Source: Notospermus geniculatus (lineage: Eukaryota; Nemertea; Pilidiophora; Heteronemertea; Lineidae). Taken from it: 64,000 nt of DNA. A program made the position numbers and the translations under genes. Location of the stretch: NCBI GenBank assembly GCA_002633025.1, contig NMRB01000898.1, positions 123,215 through 187,214 on the forward strand. The letters are read 5' to 3'. Position 1 is the first letter of the stretch, and each line of letters starts with the position of its first letter. Below are positions 52,998 through 63,500 of the stretch, one piece after another. The notes beneath the pieces were generated by a model. It saw only the letters and a program-made list of their open reading frames with translations, had not been told where the DNA came from and ran no database searches.

Positions 52998-55900
52998 ACT
53001 CAATTCTTGTGATGCAATCGATCCTTTCACTGACTTTGTTCTTCATGGTACTTAATATTTGCACTTATAACTCGCAAGGACTCGGAGATGGCCGGCTTGA
53101 GTATATCACGCATCTTTTAGATTCACATGACATCGTATTGGTCCAGGAGACATGGCTCCTTAGCGACAACCTCTCTTTTTTTGACAGGATACCGGACACA
53201 ATCTCGCATGGCATTTCGAGCGTGGATGACTCTAAACTGCTGGTCGGTAGACCACACGGCGGGTGCTCCATTCTTTGGAAGACGTCTCTGATATGCCAAG
53301 CTTCACCCATAGTGACTGGCAGCAAACGTATATGTGCTGTTAAATTTGTTTTCCCGTCTGGGACCTCGGCGCTTGTAACCAATGCTTATATGCCATGTGA
53401 CTTTGTTGTCGGTAACTTAGTCGAGTATAGGGAAACACTGGATGCACTCTACGGAGTGGTAGACTCTAATCCTACTGATTATGTTGTATTAGGTGGTGAT
53501 TATAACGCAGATTTTAATCGCATTTCCCAGAACACGAGGGTTCTGAATGACTTCATCCAGTCTGAGGGGCTCACGCTTGGGTCCAGATTTACAGGCGCAA
53601 ATGTTGAGTACTCGTTCGAAAGCAAAATCAATGGCGAAAAATCAACTTTAGACCACTTTCTTGTGAATGCAGATCTCTTCCCCTGCATTAATAGGTACAT
53701 GTCAATTCATGAAGGCGATAACCTAGCAGATCACTGCCCTATATCCATGTCACTTGAAATTGAAAAATGTACATATGAAGGAGAACCCAATGGTGACAAT
53801 ATCAACATGAACTTTAATTGGAATAAAGCGTCCCGAGATGATATCTCTGCGTATCAAGACACTTTAGACGAAATGCTCAGAGGCATCATAATACCAAGGG
53901 ACATCTTGGTTTGTCATTCTCTAACATGTCGTGATCATGATCATGTATTAGGACAACTTTACGAAAGTATCGTTGACTCATGCCTTACAGCTAGTAGACG
54001 TCATATTGGCAATATAAATAGGGTGAATGAAAATCGTAACATTCCTGGTTGGAATGAAGCCGTGGCGGAACACAGGAGGCGTGCCATGTTCTGGCACAAC
54101 CTGTGGAAGGAGAATAACTCTCCACGCCAGGGGATTATTGCTGAGATCAGAAGGAGAACACGAGCACAATATCATCATGCCATTAAAAGGGCAAGGAAGA
54201 ATACTGAAGCCTATAAGGCGGAAAAAATAGCAAACAACCTACTGAATAATGATAGTAAGAATTTTTGGTCTGAAATTAGAAAAATTAATCGCACCTCTGA
54301 GAAACTTCCCCATAGCGTCGATGGAAAAATTGGCGGAGAAGCTATCTGCAATCGATTTGCTGCTAAGTACGAAAGCCTCTATAACTCGGTGTCGTACGAC
54401 AGAAATGCGATGAATTTAGTAAAACAGGATATTGACAGCCTCGTCACCACACGGTGCTGCGGCGAGGGATCACCCTGTCACCAACAGCATACAATTACTG
54501 TTGATGACATCGTTTCGGCATGCAGAAAACTTAAACATAATAAAAACGATGGTCTAGTTGGTCTGTCCACCAATCACATTAAGCATGGCACCCACAGATT
54601 GTACACCCTACTGGCACTCCTCCTGACTGGAATGTTAAGACACGGCTTCGTCCCATCCGGCATGTTACAGAGTACAATTGTACCAATTCCTAAAAATGCT
54701 CGAAAATCGCTAGGCGACTCAGGCAACTATAGAGCTATAGCACTTAACAGTCCTCTTTGTAAGTTGCTAGAATCAGTAATTCTGGAAAAGTGTAAAGATA
54801 ATCTCAAATCATCAGACATGCAATTCGGTTACAAAAAGGGTACTTCGACAACTCACTGCACTTTTGCAGTCAATGAGGTGATTCAGTACTATATGAACGG
54901 TGGTGGTCAAGTCTATGGAATGTTGTTGGACGCATCTCAGGCATTTGACCGTGTCGAATATGTCCGTCTTTTGAACGTCCTCATTAAAAAGGGAGTATGC
55001 CCAACGATTGCTAGACTAATTGCTGTCGTCTACACTAACCAGAGGATGAGAGTTAGGTGGGGGAATTTCCATTCTAGTTTCTTTGGAGTAACAAACGGTG
55101 TTAAGCAGGGTGGGATACTTTCGCCTGCCCTTTTTTCTGTTTATATAGATGTCCTATTAGTCAGATTGAAAAAATCAGGTTTGGGTTGTTATGTCGGCAA
55201 CGTCTTTTGCGGAGTTTTCGCATACGCTGACGACATAGTGATACTGTGTCCCACTAGATTATCTCTTAACGCACAATTGGATATAGCAGTCAAGTTCTCA
55301 GACGAATATCAAATTAAGTTCAATCCGTCCAAATGTCATCTCATTCATTACGCATGTAGGAGTATCACTACTGATGCGCCGGCAGAAGTACTTTTTCAGG
55401 GGATACGTATTGTCGCTGAGGGTACAGTTGAACACTTAGGACATTTGATAGGCCCGGGCGTAGGGAATCTGAGAATCGTGAACATGGTATCTGATTTTAA
55501 CAGACGAGTTAACGTCTTGCTTTCCAAGTTTCATTATTGTAATGTTGATACCCGCGTCAAATTATTCAATTCTTACTGCACGTCATTCTACGGATCCGCC
55601 ATTATGGACCTAAATAACAGGAGTATAGATTTACTGCATACTGCATGGAGGAAAGCGCTAAGGCGAGTAATGGGGCTACATCCCATGACTCATGGTTACC
55701 TTTTACCTCTTCTCTCAGGACTTCAAACTATAGACTTTGTTCTTAAATCTAGGTTCCTAAACTTTTTCAAGGTTGTGTCCTCACATCACAATTCACTTGT
55801 CAATCTTTCTGGTATCCTTTCTTTGAATGGAAGTAGATCTCCTGTGTCTAACAACATCTCCATGTTAGCAGATGCCCTATCTACACCTAGAGAACACCTA

Positions 55901-56035
55901 CACTTCAGAACTTTGCAACACTGTACTATCCCAGACGATCACCTACGACGTGTCGCGGCCATTCTTGCCTTCAGGGAGGTGGCAGCTCGGGACCCTGACG
56001 CCCAAGACATTGTTAATTTCTTATGCGTGCACTAG
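52994..56035 (+). CDS. LINE ORF2: APE endonuclease and reverse transcriptase
   Basis: 1,013 residues. The APE endonuclease domain (~18-255) has LNICTYNSQGL, QETW (51-54), GGDYNADF (167-174), STLDHFLV (217-224) and ADHCPI (245-250), so the key Asn, Glu, Asp and His positions look present. Reverse transcriptase follows: SGNYRAIALNSPLCKLLE (~576-593), motif A LDASQAFDRV (~645-654), motif B NGVKQGGILSPALF (~701-714), motif C FAYADDIV (~742-749). A C-terminal region without an obvious RNase H follows. It nicks target DNA and primes cDNA synthesis there. The ATG at 52,994 sits in ATGA with the ORF1 stop. Residues 1-17 are an odd hydrophobic stretch, so Met18 (53,045) is an alternative start. Confidence 0.93.
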   Translation: MNSILVMQSILSLTLFFMVLNICTYNSQGLGDGRLEYITHLLDSHDIVLVQETWLLSDNLSFFDRIPDTISHGISSVDDSKLLVGRPHGGCSILWKTSLICQASPIVTGSKRICAVKFVFPSGTSALVTNAYMPCDFVVGNLVEYRETLDALYGVVDSNPTDYVVLGGDYNADFNRISQNTRVLNDFIQSEGLTLGSRFTGANVEYSFESKINGEKSTLDHFLVNADLFPCINRYMSIHEGDNLADHCPISMSLEIEKCTYEGEPNGDNINMNFNWNKASRDDISAYQDTLDEMLRGIIIPRDILVCHSLTCRDHDHVLGQLYESIVDSCLTASRRHIGNINRVNENRNIPGWNEAVAEHRRRAMFWHNLWKENNSPRQGIIAEIRRRTRAQYHHAIKRARKNTEAYKAEKIANNLLNNDSKNFWSEIRKINRTSEKLPHSVDGKIGGEAICNRFAAKYESLYNSVSYDRNAMNLVKQDIDSLVTTRCCGEGSPCHQQHTITVDDIVSACRKLKHNKNDGLVGLSTNHIKHGTHRLYTLLALLLTGMLRHGFVPSGMLQSTIVPIPKNARKSLGDSGNYRAIALNSPLCKLLESVILEKCKDNLKSSDMQFGYKKGTSTTHCTFAVNEVIQYYMNGGGQVYGMLLDASQAFDRVEYVRLLNVLIKKGVCPTIARLIAVVYTNQRMRVRWGNFHSSFFGVTNGVKQGGILSPALFSVYIDVLLVRLKKSGLGCYVGNVFCGVFAYADDIVILCPTRLSLNAQLDIAVKFSDEYQIKFNPSKCHLIHYACRSITTDAPAEVLFQGIRIVAEGTVEHLGHLIGPGVGNLRIVNMVSDFNRRVNVLLSKFHYCNVDTRVKLFNSYCTSFYGSAIMDLNNRSIDLLHTAWRKALRRVMGLHPMTHGYLLPLLSGLQTIDFVLKSRFLNFFKVVSSHHNSLVNLSGILSLNGSRSPVSNNISMLADALSTPREHLHFRTLQHCTIPDDHLRRVAAILAFREVAARDPDAQDIVNFLCVH

Positions 56036-56128
56036 ATATGTAAATTTTGTAAATCACTCTCTGTGGCACCTGCACTTTCACCTCATCACAGGTATGTAAT
56101 TTACTTTACATGAATAAACATAATAATA

Positions 56129-56296
56129 ATAGACTTGAGTTGACGCCTTTTAATTCATTAACTAATTGACGATAAACGTTACAACCGTTGGCACTTAACC
56201 CAGCAGCGCAGCAGGCGATTTCGCAAGCGATCGAATAGCCACCGATCTTCTCGCCAGCCACCGCAGACAATTAAGGTCTATCGGTTTTCATATTTT
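56129..56296 (+). repeat. 168 bp direct repeat (target-site duplication), 3' copy
   Basis: Identical to 51,046-51,213. Preceded by the LINE (TAA)n tail and followed by host sequence TGATAATGCGCTGG. Confidence 0.9.
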
Positions 56297-58383
56297 TGAT
56301 AATGCGCTGGCATCGCTGGCGAGGAAATTCCGCGCATCGCTGTCCAGCGCACGCCTGGCATCAACAAACGATTTTGCTCGCTGGCGAGCATAATCACTTG
56401 CGATATGGCCTAGTGTACTGCTGGTTTTACGTCATTACTTAACAAAGTTGTATCGACATCGATGACCCCAAACGAAGCGCAAGGATCAGGCTTAATATTA
56501 CATCATTTTTGGGGCGGTGAGGGGAATTAGGCCATTAAACTTGTCACCTTGTAATTCGTCGACTCGTTATGGCATACTCCTAATGGCAAGCGGTTAAAGT
56601 GGTGTGACCGTTTGTCACACTGTCAGGAATCAACAGCAAAATAATTCATCTTTTCAACCGTCAGTGGCTGGGTCACGAAGAGGGTGCTCTCTCCTTGCGA
56701 GAAAAAGTAATTTAAGGAAATTTCAGGAACGTCATCGAATACAGCTACAGCGTCTGTGGAATGCAAGCAAAAGTGCGCAGCCTCCTTCTGAAATCTTCTC
56801 ATCGTACGAACCTAGTCGCTCCCTGCAGTCCCAAAACAAAGGTGTTTTGTTGAGGCACACAGGGGTCGTCTAGAGGTATCAGGTGATAGATTGCTTCTAA
56901 GGAAATTGTTTGAAAATTTGTGATATGTGTGCAGTCACTAGTGATGTATTGCTGAATGCAATATCGATTGAAATCGCGGCACCACGCTACACTGCTTGTC
57001 CTGCTTGTCAAAAGAATTTCCGGAAGTGCCGATTCTAAACATTGGTAACGTAATGATTCATCAAAACTGGCGGCAATCTTAAATAAGAGATGTGGGGTAT
57101 ATTTGACCCCAATGACCTTGATAATGATCTTTAACCAGCAAATCCTGGGTGGCAACCACCCTTAAATTTCACCCAATCTTATAAGGGTATGATCTATCTA
57201 GCATAGATGCCAGCCACTAACACACTAAAGTTTCTTGTTAGCCGGCCTACTTTAAAGTGGCTCGCTCGCCTTCAGAACTGTGAGTTAATACGTCCCTCCT
57301 AAAGATGTTGTTTAAAGATGCCTTTGATACGTCCATAAAGTGTTACATATACATCCTTATTGGACTCGGGAGAGCCTCTTTTTAAATTGACGATTTTGCT
57401 ATATAATGTGCGCTTGCGAAAAAAAAACAGGCAGAAATTTAGTGAATTACCGAGAATGCCAATCGATATGATGTTGGTCAATCGATTTGCAAGATTGCTT
57501 GATTCTTTGTAATTTGTATGTCAGTCTGAATATTGGTCCATTCTACACACAATATTTTATTTCCCAGGATAAAATTTTTGAAGCTGTAGATCTGATTGTA
57601 TCATTAGGCAGTGACCTCCGTCCATTTGCTCGATGTACGCACTCCACCAGGGAGAAAGAGCCACGAAAATTGGTTTAGCAAATTAGAATATTTTGTGAAC
57701 CACCAAATTTCGACAACGAAATGGTTATTAATGCTCTTCAGGGATGAAAACGCCTGTTTGTTTCTTATGATTTCAGTGGAGGTGAGAATGCCTGAAGACC
57801 AGCTCACCAACTCGTCTCCCTACTTCTGTGCTGAAAGTGAGTGTGTAATTTTTTTTCTAATTGAATAGACCTATATGAGTAACCTCAGCCAGTGTGATTG
57901 TGTAAATTAGCAGAGTCAAGGAAACTAGGTCAGGGCGATATATTTGTTTGTAAATATATCCACTGCTACATGTAGTTTCCTCGTGGCTGGAATGGAACTT
58001 CTTCCACAAGTTTCCCATTCCCTCAGTATTGAGGATTAGCATAAATTCATCGCTGGCTTATGAATTTTGGCGATTAGGTATTCCTTTTCCTTTCGTTGCT
58101 ATTGAAGTTTGAACAAAGAAAGTGTTTGATAAACAATATTCCACTAATTGGGGCCTGTGCCTTTACATATACAGTGCATGTGCAACTTTTAGTACGCTTG
58201 TGAAGGAGCATGTAAAAATTTAAAAAAAAAATTAAAAAAAAAACGTATTCGTGTGTTTTGAAACTTCTAAACCCGTGAATAAAAAATGTTACATCCTAAC
58301 TCTGAGTTCGGAAGGAGAGAACCTCTTTTTAATAGGTGAAATAAGTGGGATAAAAATTGTATCTACATGCACTCAGTTAAAAT
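56297..58383. other. No supported feature
   Basis: GC-richer CGCTGGC words at 56,305-56,390, then AT-rich DNA. Open frames up to 118 codons (56,799-57,155, minus strand) have no domain-like features. Confidence 0.4.
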
Positions 58384-58508
58384 AATAAATAGGAAGTTAA
58401 CTTCCAGAATTTAGCAAATTTTCGATCCCAACCGGGGTCTTCTTCTTTTCGACCCCCGGTTGGGGTCAAAAATTTGCTAAATTCTGGAAGTTGACTTCCT
58501 ATTTATTG
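58384..58508. repeat. Hairpin MITE (125 bp)
   Basis: AATAAATAGGAAGTTAACTTC then CAGAATTTAGCAAATTTT and the mirror CAAAAATTTGCTAAATTCTG; the loop is GGGGTCTTCTTCTTTTCGACCCC (itself paired at its ends). Near-perfect palindrome. Confidence 0.88.
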
Positions 58509-58559
58509 TTATACGTTGTGTTGACTTTTGTGCTTCTTCTCTCTTTGGGTCACTCAGGC

Positions 58560-58924
58560 TGAAAGGGTAAATGTCGCCCTGGGTACACACAAAGATTACC
58601 CAGGATCTCAATCTTCACTAAAACAATACCCTGGGTGTAGTTTCGGTAGCCGAACATCACCCAGCATCGTATTATCACACCTGGATTCGAGGTAGTTTCG
58701 CCCGTGGTCACGTGACTGCCTGGAGAATGTCATGAACAGCTACAAGTACCGCGGGGCGAGACAGCGAGATTCCACGGGATTTCTAAATAGGGCTCGTTCC
58801 TGGGCACTGATTGCGGATGCTGGGTGATATTCGGGTACCGAAAATACACCCAGGGTATTGTTTTAGTTAAGATCGGGATCCTGGGTAATCTTTGTGTATA
58901 CCCAGGACGACATTTACCCTTTCA
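58560..58924. repeat. Palindromic MITE (~365 bp) with CCCTGGGT words
   Basis: GAAAGGGTAAATGTCG at the left and CGACATTTACCCTTTC at the right. Arms continue with AAAGATTACCCAGGATC and TAAAACAATACCCTGGGTGT, both mirrored around 58,840-58,895. Confidence 0.85.
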
Positions 58925-59513
58925 ACGTCACTCAGTTATAATAACAGTTCATTCAATATTTGCAGATCAGCGGACTGCCGTTTTCGCAATATGACTGTAG
59001 TAGTAATCCTGCTCACGTGACCCTAGAAATGAATACAGTGCACGAGTAGGTTTAACTCAGTTACATGATGAAAATACGGTCGCTGATCTACGAATGTTTA
59101 GTGAACTGTCGTCATAACTGAGAAGAAACAGTAATTCTATTTGCAGAGGTCAGCGAACATTGCGATTGTTCGTTGGTAATTTCGATATTTATTTTTTCCT
59201 TTTACATGTATCTGGCAATCTGACAAATCAAAGCCAAGAATAAGATCAGGCCGAAATAAGATAATGGGAATCATATACCACGATTTGGGCCAAATCTTCG
59301 CAGATTATGGTTTCATCAATTTTTGAGCTTACATGTATGTCGCAATTACTTTTGGCGACAGCAAGGTCTAAATGAGAACTACTGACGTTTCACGGCCTGA
59401 GAAATTAACTTTTTTCAACGAGAAACTAGTGGATTTATCTAAGAATGAACAAAATGGACGTATTTCCAAGACCAGGGACCTGTTTCATAACGCGACTAAT
59501 GGTACCCTACCAG

Positions 59514-59895
59514 GCCACGCTTATTTTATTTGTTGGATTACGGACCCTCCTACCCTAAAAAAATCAGAAAGTGAAAAAAATATTTTTTCCCGCCCTACCA
59601 TTTTTGGTAGTCTTTTTTTCCTCCCCAGCCCCAGCAAACACGAAAACAATTTTTTTCAGCGCCGATCGTAAAATCCAGTTGCAAAATTCTGCAATTCCGC
59701 AGATTTGCTAAAACCCGTCTTGTGCACGAAAGTTAACAGCCAAGACGCCTGACGGGGAAGATTTTTACCTCTGAGTGACGGTAAAGCAGGCAGCGAATAA
59801 CAAGGAAGACCTTTTTATTTATATTTTTTTTTCTCCCTACCGTACTTGCATTCTAAGGTAAAAATCCGTAATCCAACAAATAAAATAAGCGTCGC
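59514..59895. repeat. MITE with 27 bp perfect inverted ends
   Basis: CGCTTATTTTATTTGTTGGA (to TTACGGA) at 59,519-59,545 is exactly mirrored at 59,865-59,891. The interior is AT-rich with no transposase. Confidence 0.88.
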
Positions 59896-60321
59896 CTTAA
59901 CTTGCATAAACGGGCTGATCGAAGACAGAGTAGATTTTCTATGATTCAGCCTTACCTAACCTCCGATCCCTCAGTATTGGATAATGAAAATGAACTACAT
60001 GTATCACATAGCTTATGAGCAGAGTAATTTACCGACGTCAGAAATCATGTTATTATTCGTAAAGTACCAGTATATTTTGATCACGAACTACTTGTACTGT
60101 GATGTCTTATATTTGGCGATGTGATAGCAATGGAGGCAAGAGTTAGGTTATCCGGGTGAGGATCCTTACAGTCAGAGGTTTTGGCGGAAATGTCAAAGTG
60201 CCGGACAGTGGAGAGTACATTTCCTTTCCGCTGAAACCTGTTACACAGGGGCCATTCCCCCGCATTGGGCACGTTTGCTAATTATACATGTATGATCATG
60301 TATCGCACTTCACAACGATCT

Positions 60322-60926
60322 ACACTCTTAGCCAAAAAGGTTCTTTAGGGGTTCTTTGTGCCACACCAGAGGTACACTGTTAGAAATTATTAATTTTACA
60401 GTAGTAATTTTGCAGTAATTTTACAGAAAGTGCCTGCAGCAGAGTCCCCAGCACTTTCTGTAAATTTACATAATTTTTTTATGGTATGATTCATGTTTTC
60501 CTGTATTGGTTGGACTCCATTGGACATCACATTATGATGCCTTCTGGGAGCAGTATGAAAATATAATTTGGTCAGCCTCCAGTCAAGTCTCTGTGAACAT
60601 TTATTTAAGTCTGTAGTTTTACAGATCACGCTGTAATTTTACAGATCTAGTCCTGGGGACTCTGCTGCACAGATTTTCTGTAAAATCTTCTGTTATTTCT
60701 AACAGTGTACCCCAAGGTTCTATATAGAACCTTCCGTAAAGAACCCGAAAGGGTTCCATATAGAACCTTTCTGTCGCCAAAGAACCCATAAAGGTTCCAG
60801 TTAGAACCCTTTTCTGAGGGAAAGGTTCTATCTGGAACCTCTAAAGGTTCTTAAACAACCCGAGGGTTCTTAAATCAGAGGGTTCTCCTGGTATGGCACC
60901 AAAGAACCTTTTCGGCTAAGAGTGTA
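60322..60926. repeat. Tc1/mariner-like MITE with TA flanks and GGTTCTATATAGAACC words
   Basis: ACACTCTTAGCCAAAAAGGT and mirror, flanked by TA. The right half is filled with overlapping palindromes such as GGTTCTATATAGAACC. A second element is nested at 60,374-60,708. Confidence 0.85.
60374..60708. repeat. Nested Tc1/mariner-like MITE
   Basis: CACTGTTAGAAAT and ATTTCTAACAGTG ends flanked by TA. Inner pairs GCAGAGTCCCC / GGGGACTCTGCTGC. Inserted into the previous element after GAGG. Confidence 0.85.
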
Positions 60927-61380
60927 CATGTACGTATTCGTAGGCAATATCGCACATGTGCACTGCTACATTCCAGTAAAAATCTGCTTTCTTAATGCCT
61001 TGACATAGTTTACTAGGAACCACAGTCCTCGGCTGTTTGAAGACGATTTTATTCTTAATATTATTAAGCTGTGAGGTTCCATGAAACAAATGGTAATATC
61101 TATCAACCTAGATATTTTTCTCGGAACCCGCACTCTGCCCTTCAGTACACCAATTGAACTCGGCCAATGGAAGCACCCAGCGCTTCATGACCCGTCATTC
61201 GACGGGTACTTTGCTAGTACTTTATATTTAATTATATCTCTATATTATCAAAATTGAGATTATGCAGCAGGTGCCGCTCATGATAACACGGTAATCTTAC
61301 TTGGAATTATGACTGTAGCCTATCGCTATCGCCCACATGGAATACAAAGTCAAGCTATTGATAAGATATAGGGAATGGAT
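60927..61380. other. No supported feature
   Basis: Non-coding AT-rich spacer. Confidence 0.35.
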
Positions 61381-61770
61381 TTTTAGCTCATCTGTGAGCT
61401 ATCGTCGTCGGGGCGTCAGTCTTGCGTCGTCGTCGTCGTCCGTCGTAGACTGTTAGCAGGGCACTTTCGTAACAGCTGGGGCTGTTGATCTGAAACTTGG
61501 TACATAACATACCCGTAGGTCATAGTGTTCGTACCCGTAGGTCATAGTCTTCATGGTGTTCGGTGCGCATGACACCTGGTTTCAGCCCGAATCGATTCTT
61601 GGCCAAAACCAAACACCCAAAACGTGCAATAAATCCTGCTCTAATGAGTGGATTATCTCCAACTTTTAATTTTAATCATAGGTGTATCTAATGAGGATAC
61701 ACAACATATATAACGGGTTTTTGATTTGACCTACTTTTCAAAATTTGACCTACTTTTATCTAAAGGTTTC
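61381..61770 (+). repeat. Decayed copy of AGCTCA-hairpin interspersed repeat
   Basis: TTTTAGCTCATCTGTGAGCT head, CGTCGTCGTC run, TAGCAGGGCACTTTCGTAAC, and the start of the TGACCTACTTTTCAA core (61,727). Truncated before the tandem units. It lies ~70 bp upstream of the next gene. Confidence 0.7.
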
Positions 61771-61838
61771 GTCTGAGCATAGTTTGGAGTTGTTAATCAT
61801 AAGTAGGCCTATACACTGGACATGCTGGAGAACCCAAA

Positions 61839-63500
61839 ATGAATGCATGTCAATATTGTCTCCTCTTGATACTGACATTCGGGATGAAAAAATGTGTCAG
61901 TTGGAGGTACTGTAATTCGGGCTACGAAAGGTATGAACCTGGATTATTCAAGATATGGTATAAAACAAGGTCGTTGCTATACTGCCCCCTCCATTTGCCC
62001 AAGGCTCGTCTGTTTTTATTTTCTCAGAAAACACGATCGTGTTTTCCAAGTAAATCGATTCAAAGTTTTACGCGTGAAAGACGGACATTGAAAATGAAAA
62101 AGCTTTCAGAAATAGATGCCAAGTTAATGATCTTGAAGGTAAGATATTCTCATACGTCAGTCCGGGCAAGTTCTTCACCAGAAACATTTTCGGACGGTCA
62201 AAACTTCAAGAACATCGGGAATATAACAAGATGGTAATGCATTGGATGTCAGTTTCTGCCGCTGAGAAACCGAGAGTTAGGCTACTAACATACGAACCAA
62301 TAAACTCGGATAACCTTCGATGATGATGAAATTTTTATGGAGTTATGACATTGTTAGTGCCTGAGAGACGTTGCTACGGGGGCCCGACCACATAATCGAG
62401 CCATTGCAATGATGAAGTCGACACCTTTATAATCAAAGATGATAATTGAAACTGAAATCTTGATCTTCGACGAATTATTCGTAACATTTCAGAGGAAGAA
62501 CATCGGCGGATATGTCCTGGACGGGACTTACACGTTTTTTTCAAGACGTAGACTCAGTGCTCGCGCTGCAACAGGAAACATGTTCCTGATTTACACCCGC
62601 CCAAAGAAGAGTGAAAGAAACGAATCAACTAAAGTGATATTTCAGAGATGTTTCTATTACCCTCACACGTATCCTTCGTTTAGAGTCAAGTACCTTGCAA
62701 CCATTATGATTAGTAACAACCGGAGTCCTTCTCTTACATTTGGGATGAATTTCCTGTACATCGAAGACACCAGCGAAAAGAGTAATTCGATTATACAAAT
62801 AAATCTGATTTCAAAAGTGAAAACACGGATTTTGATTACCAAAACTCCATGTTCCTCTAACCCCTACAAGCTATATAATGTTTTCGGACAGAAAACAATG
62901 GATCGCGAAGATGAAATGCTATTTTTCGTGCAACTGAAATGTTTTCACAGCAAAACGTGGCACTTAGTGCTTGTCAGGCTACGTTCAAGTCTTGGGAATG
63001 TCTTGGGGACGTCCTCGTTATATATCAGGGAAAGTTTAGCAATGATATCATTTCCTCGTAAAGGGGTGCTTTCTTCTTTTTATGGAGTCCTATTTAAAAC
63101 ATTTGACATCGTAGTCATGGCAGTGGTGCAAGATGTTCTGAACAAAAGTAAGCAGGAAATCTTTATATACAGGTGGAATGAAAGCTACAAAATCCGTCAC
63201 CATATCCGTCCCTCATGTGAAAAGCCATACTGGCGAAAATCATACTTCTATTCATCATATGAAGTTTCTCATGATCGATTTTTCTTTGTTGTGACCGATA
63301 TCAACAGGAAATGCTACTGGGTCAGTTTCCGCCCACCACGTCGTAAGAGCGATGACCACTGTGTAAGAACGCTTCACAGATTCCACAAGCCCGTCAGCGA
63401 TTTTCAGCTTAGTCAAAATGGAACCATCTTTACGCTTTCAAAGGCCAGTCACCATAAACAAATATTACATTCCTACAGACTGGTTTCACGACAATGCTAA
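61839..63500 (+). CDS. Probable two-exon gene for a secreted protein of unknown function
   Basis: Exon 1 61,839-62,138 encodes 100 codons beginning with a hydrophobic signal-peptide-like N-terminus (CLLLILTFG). It ends at a strong donor, AAG|GTAAGA. The acceptor AACATTTCAG ends at 62,492, and exon 2 62,493-63,500 continues in the same phase (0/0) for 335 codons to a stop. The joined product would be about 435 residues. Exon 2 has repeated beta-strand-like modules of alternating hydrophobic and aromatic residues (LATIMISNN, EMLFFVQLKC, FDIVVMAVVQD, HDRFFFVVTD, TIFTLSK), suggesting a beta-propeller or similar all-beta fold. No family is recognised. Some Cys residues (YCPLH, SCFPS, TPCSS) fit an extracellular location. 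The splice model is inferred from sequence only. Confidence 0.6.

Larger units (their letters stand above)
51214..56128 (+). mobile_element. Two-ORF APE-type LINE, apparently full length (4,915 bp)
   Basis: 5' UTR 51,214-51,635, ORF1 51,636-52,997, ORF2 52,994-56,035, short 3' UTR, and a (TAA)n tail ending at 56,128. Both ORFs are intact and the flanking 168 bp duplications are identical, which points to a recent insertion. The CR1/L2-like group is likely from RT wording and (TAA)n tail; exact clade not assigned. AAGATGGCGG lies 17 bp into the element. Confidence 0.92.

Noticed and set aside
51046-56296. LTR retrotransposon with 168 bp LTRs
   Set aside because: The internal genes are APE endonuclease plus non-LTR reverse transcriptase with a (TAA)n tail, the repeats lack TG...CA ends, and there is no gag-pol, primer-binding site or polypurine tract.
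56799-57155. 118-codon minus-strand frame
   Set aside because: No domain-like composition, no splice or promoter support, and no conservation evidence within the window.
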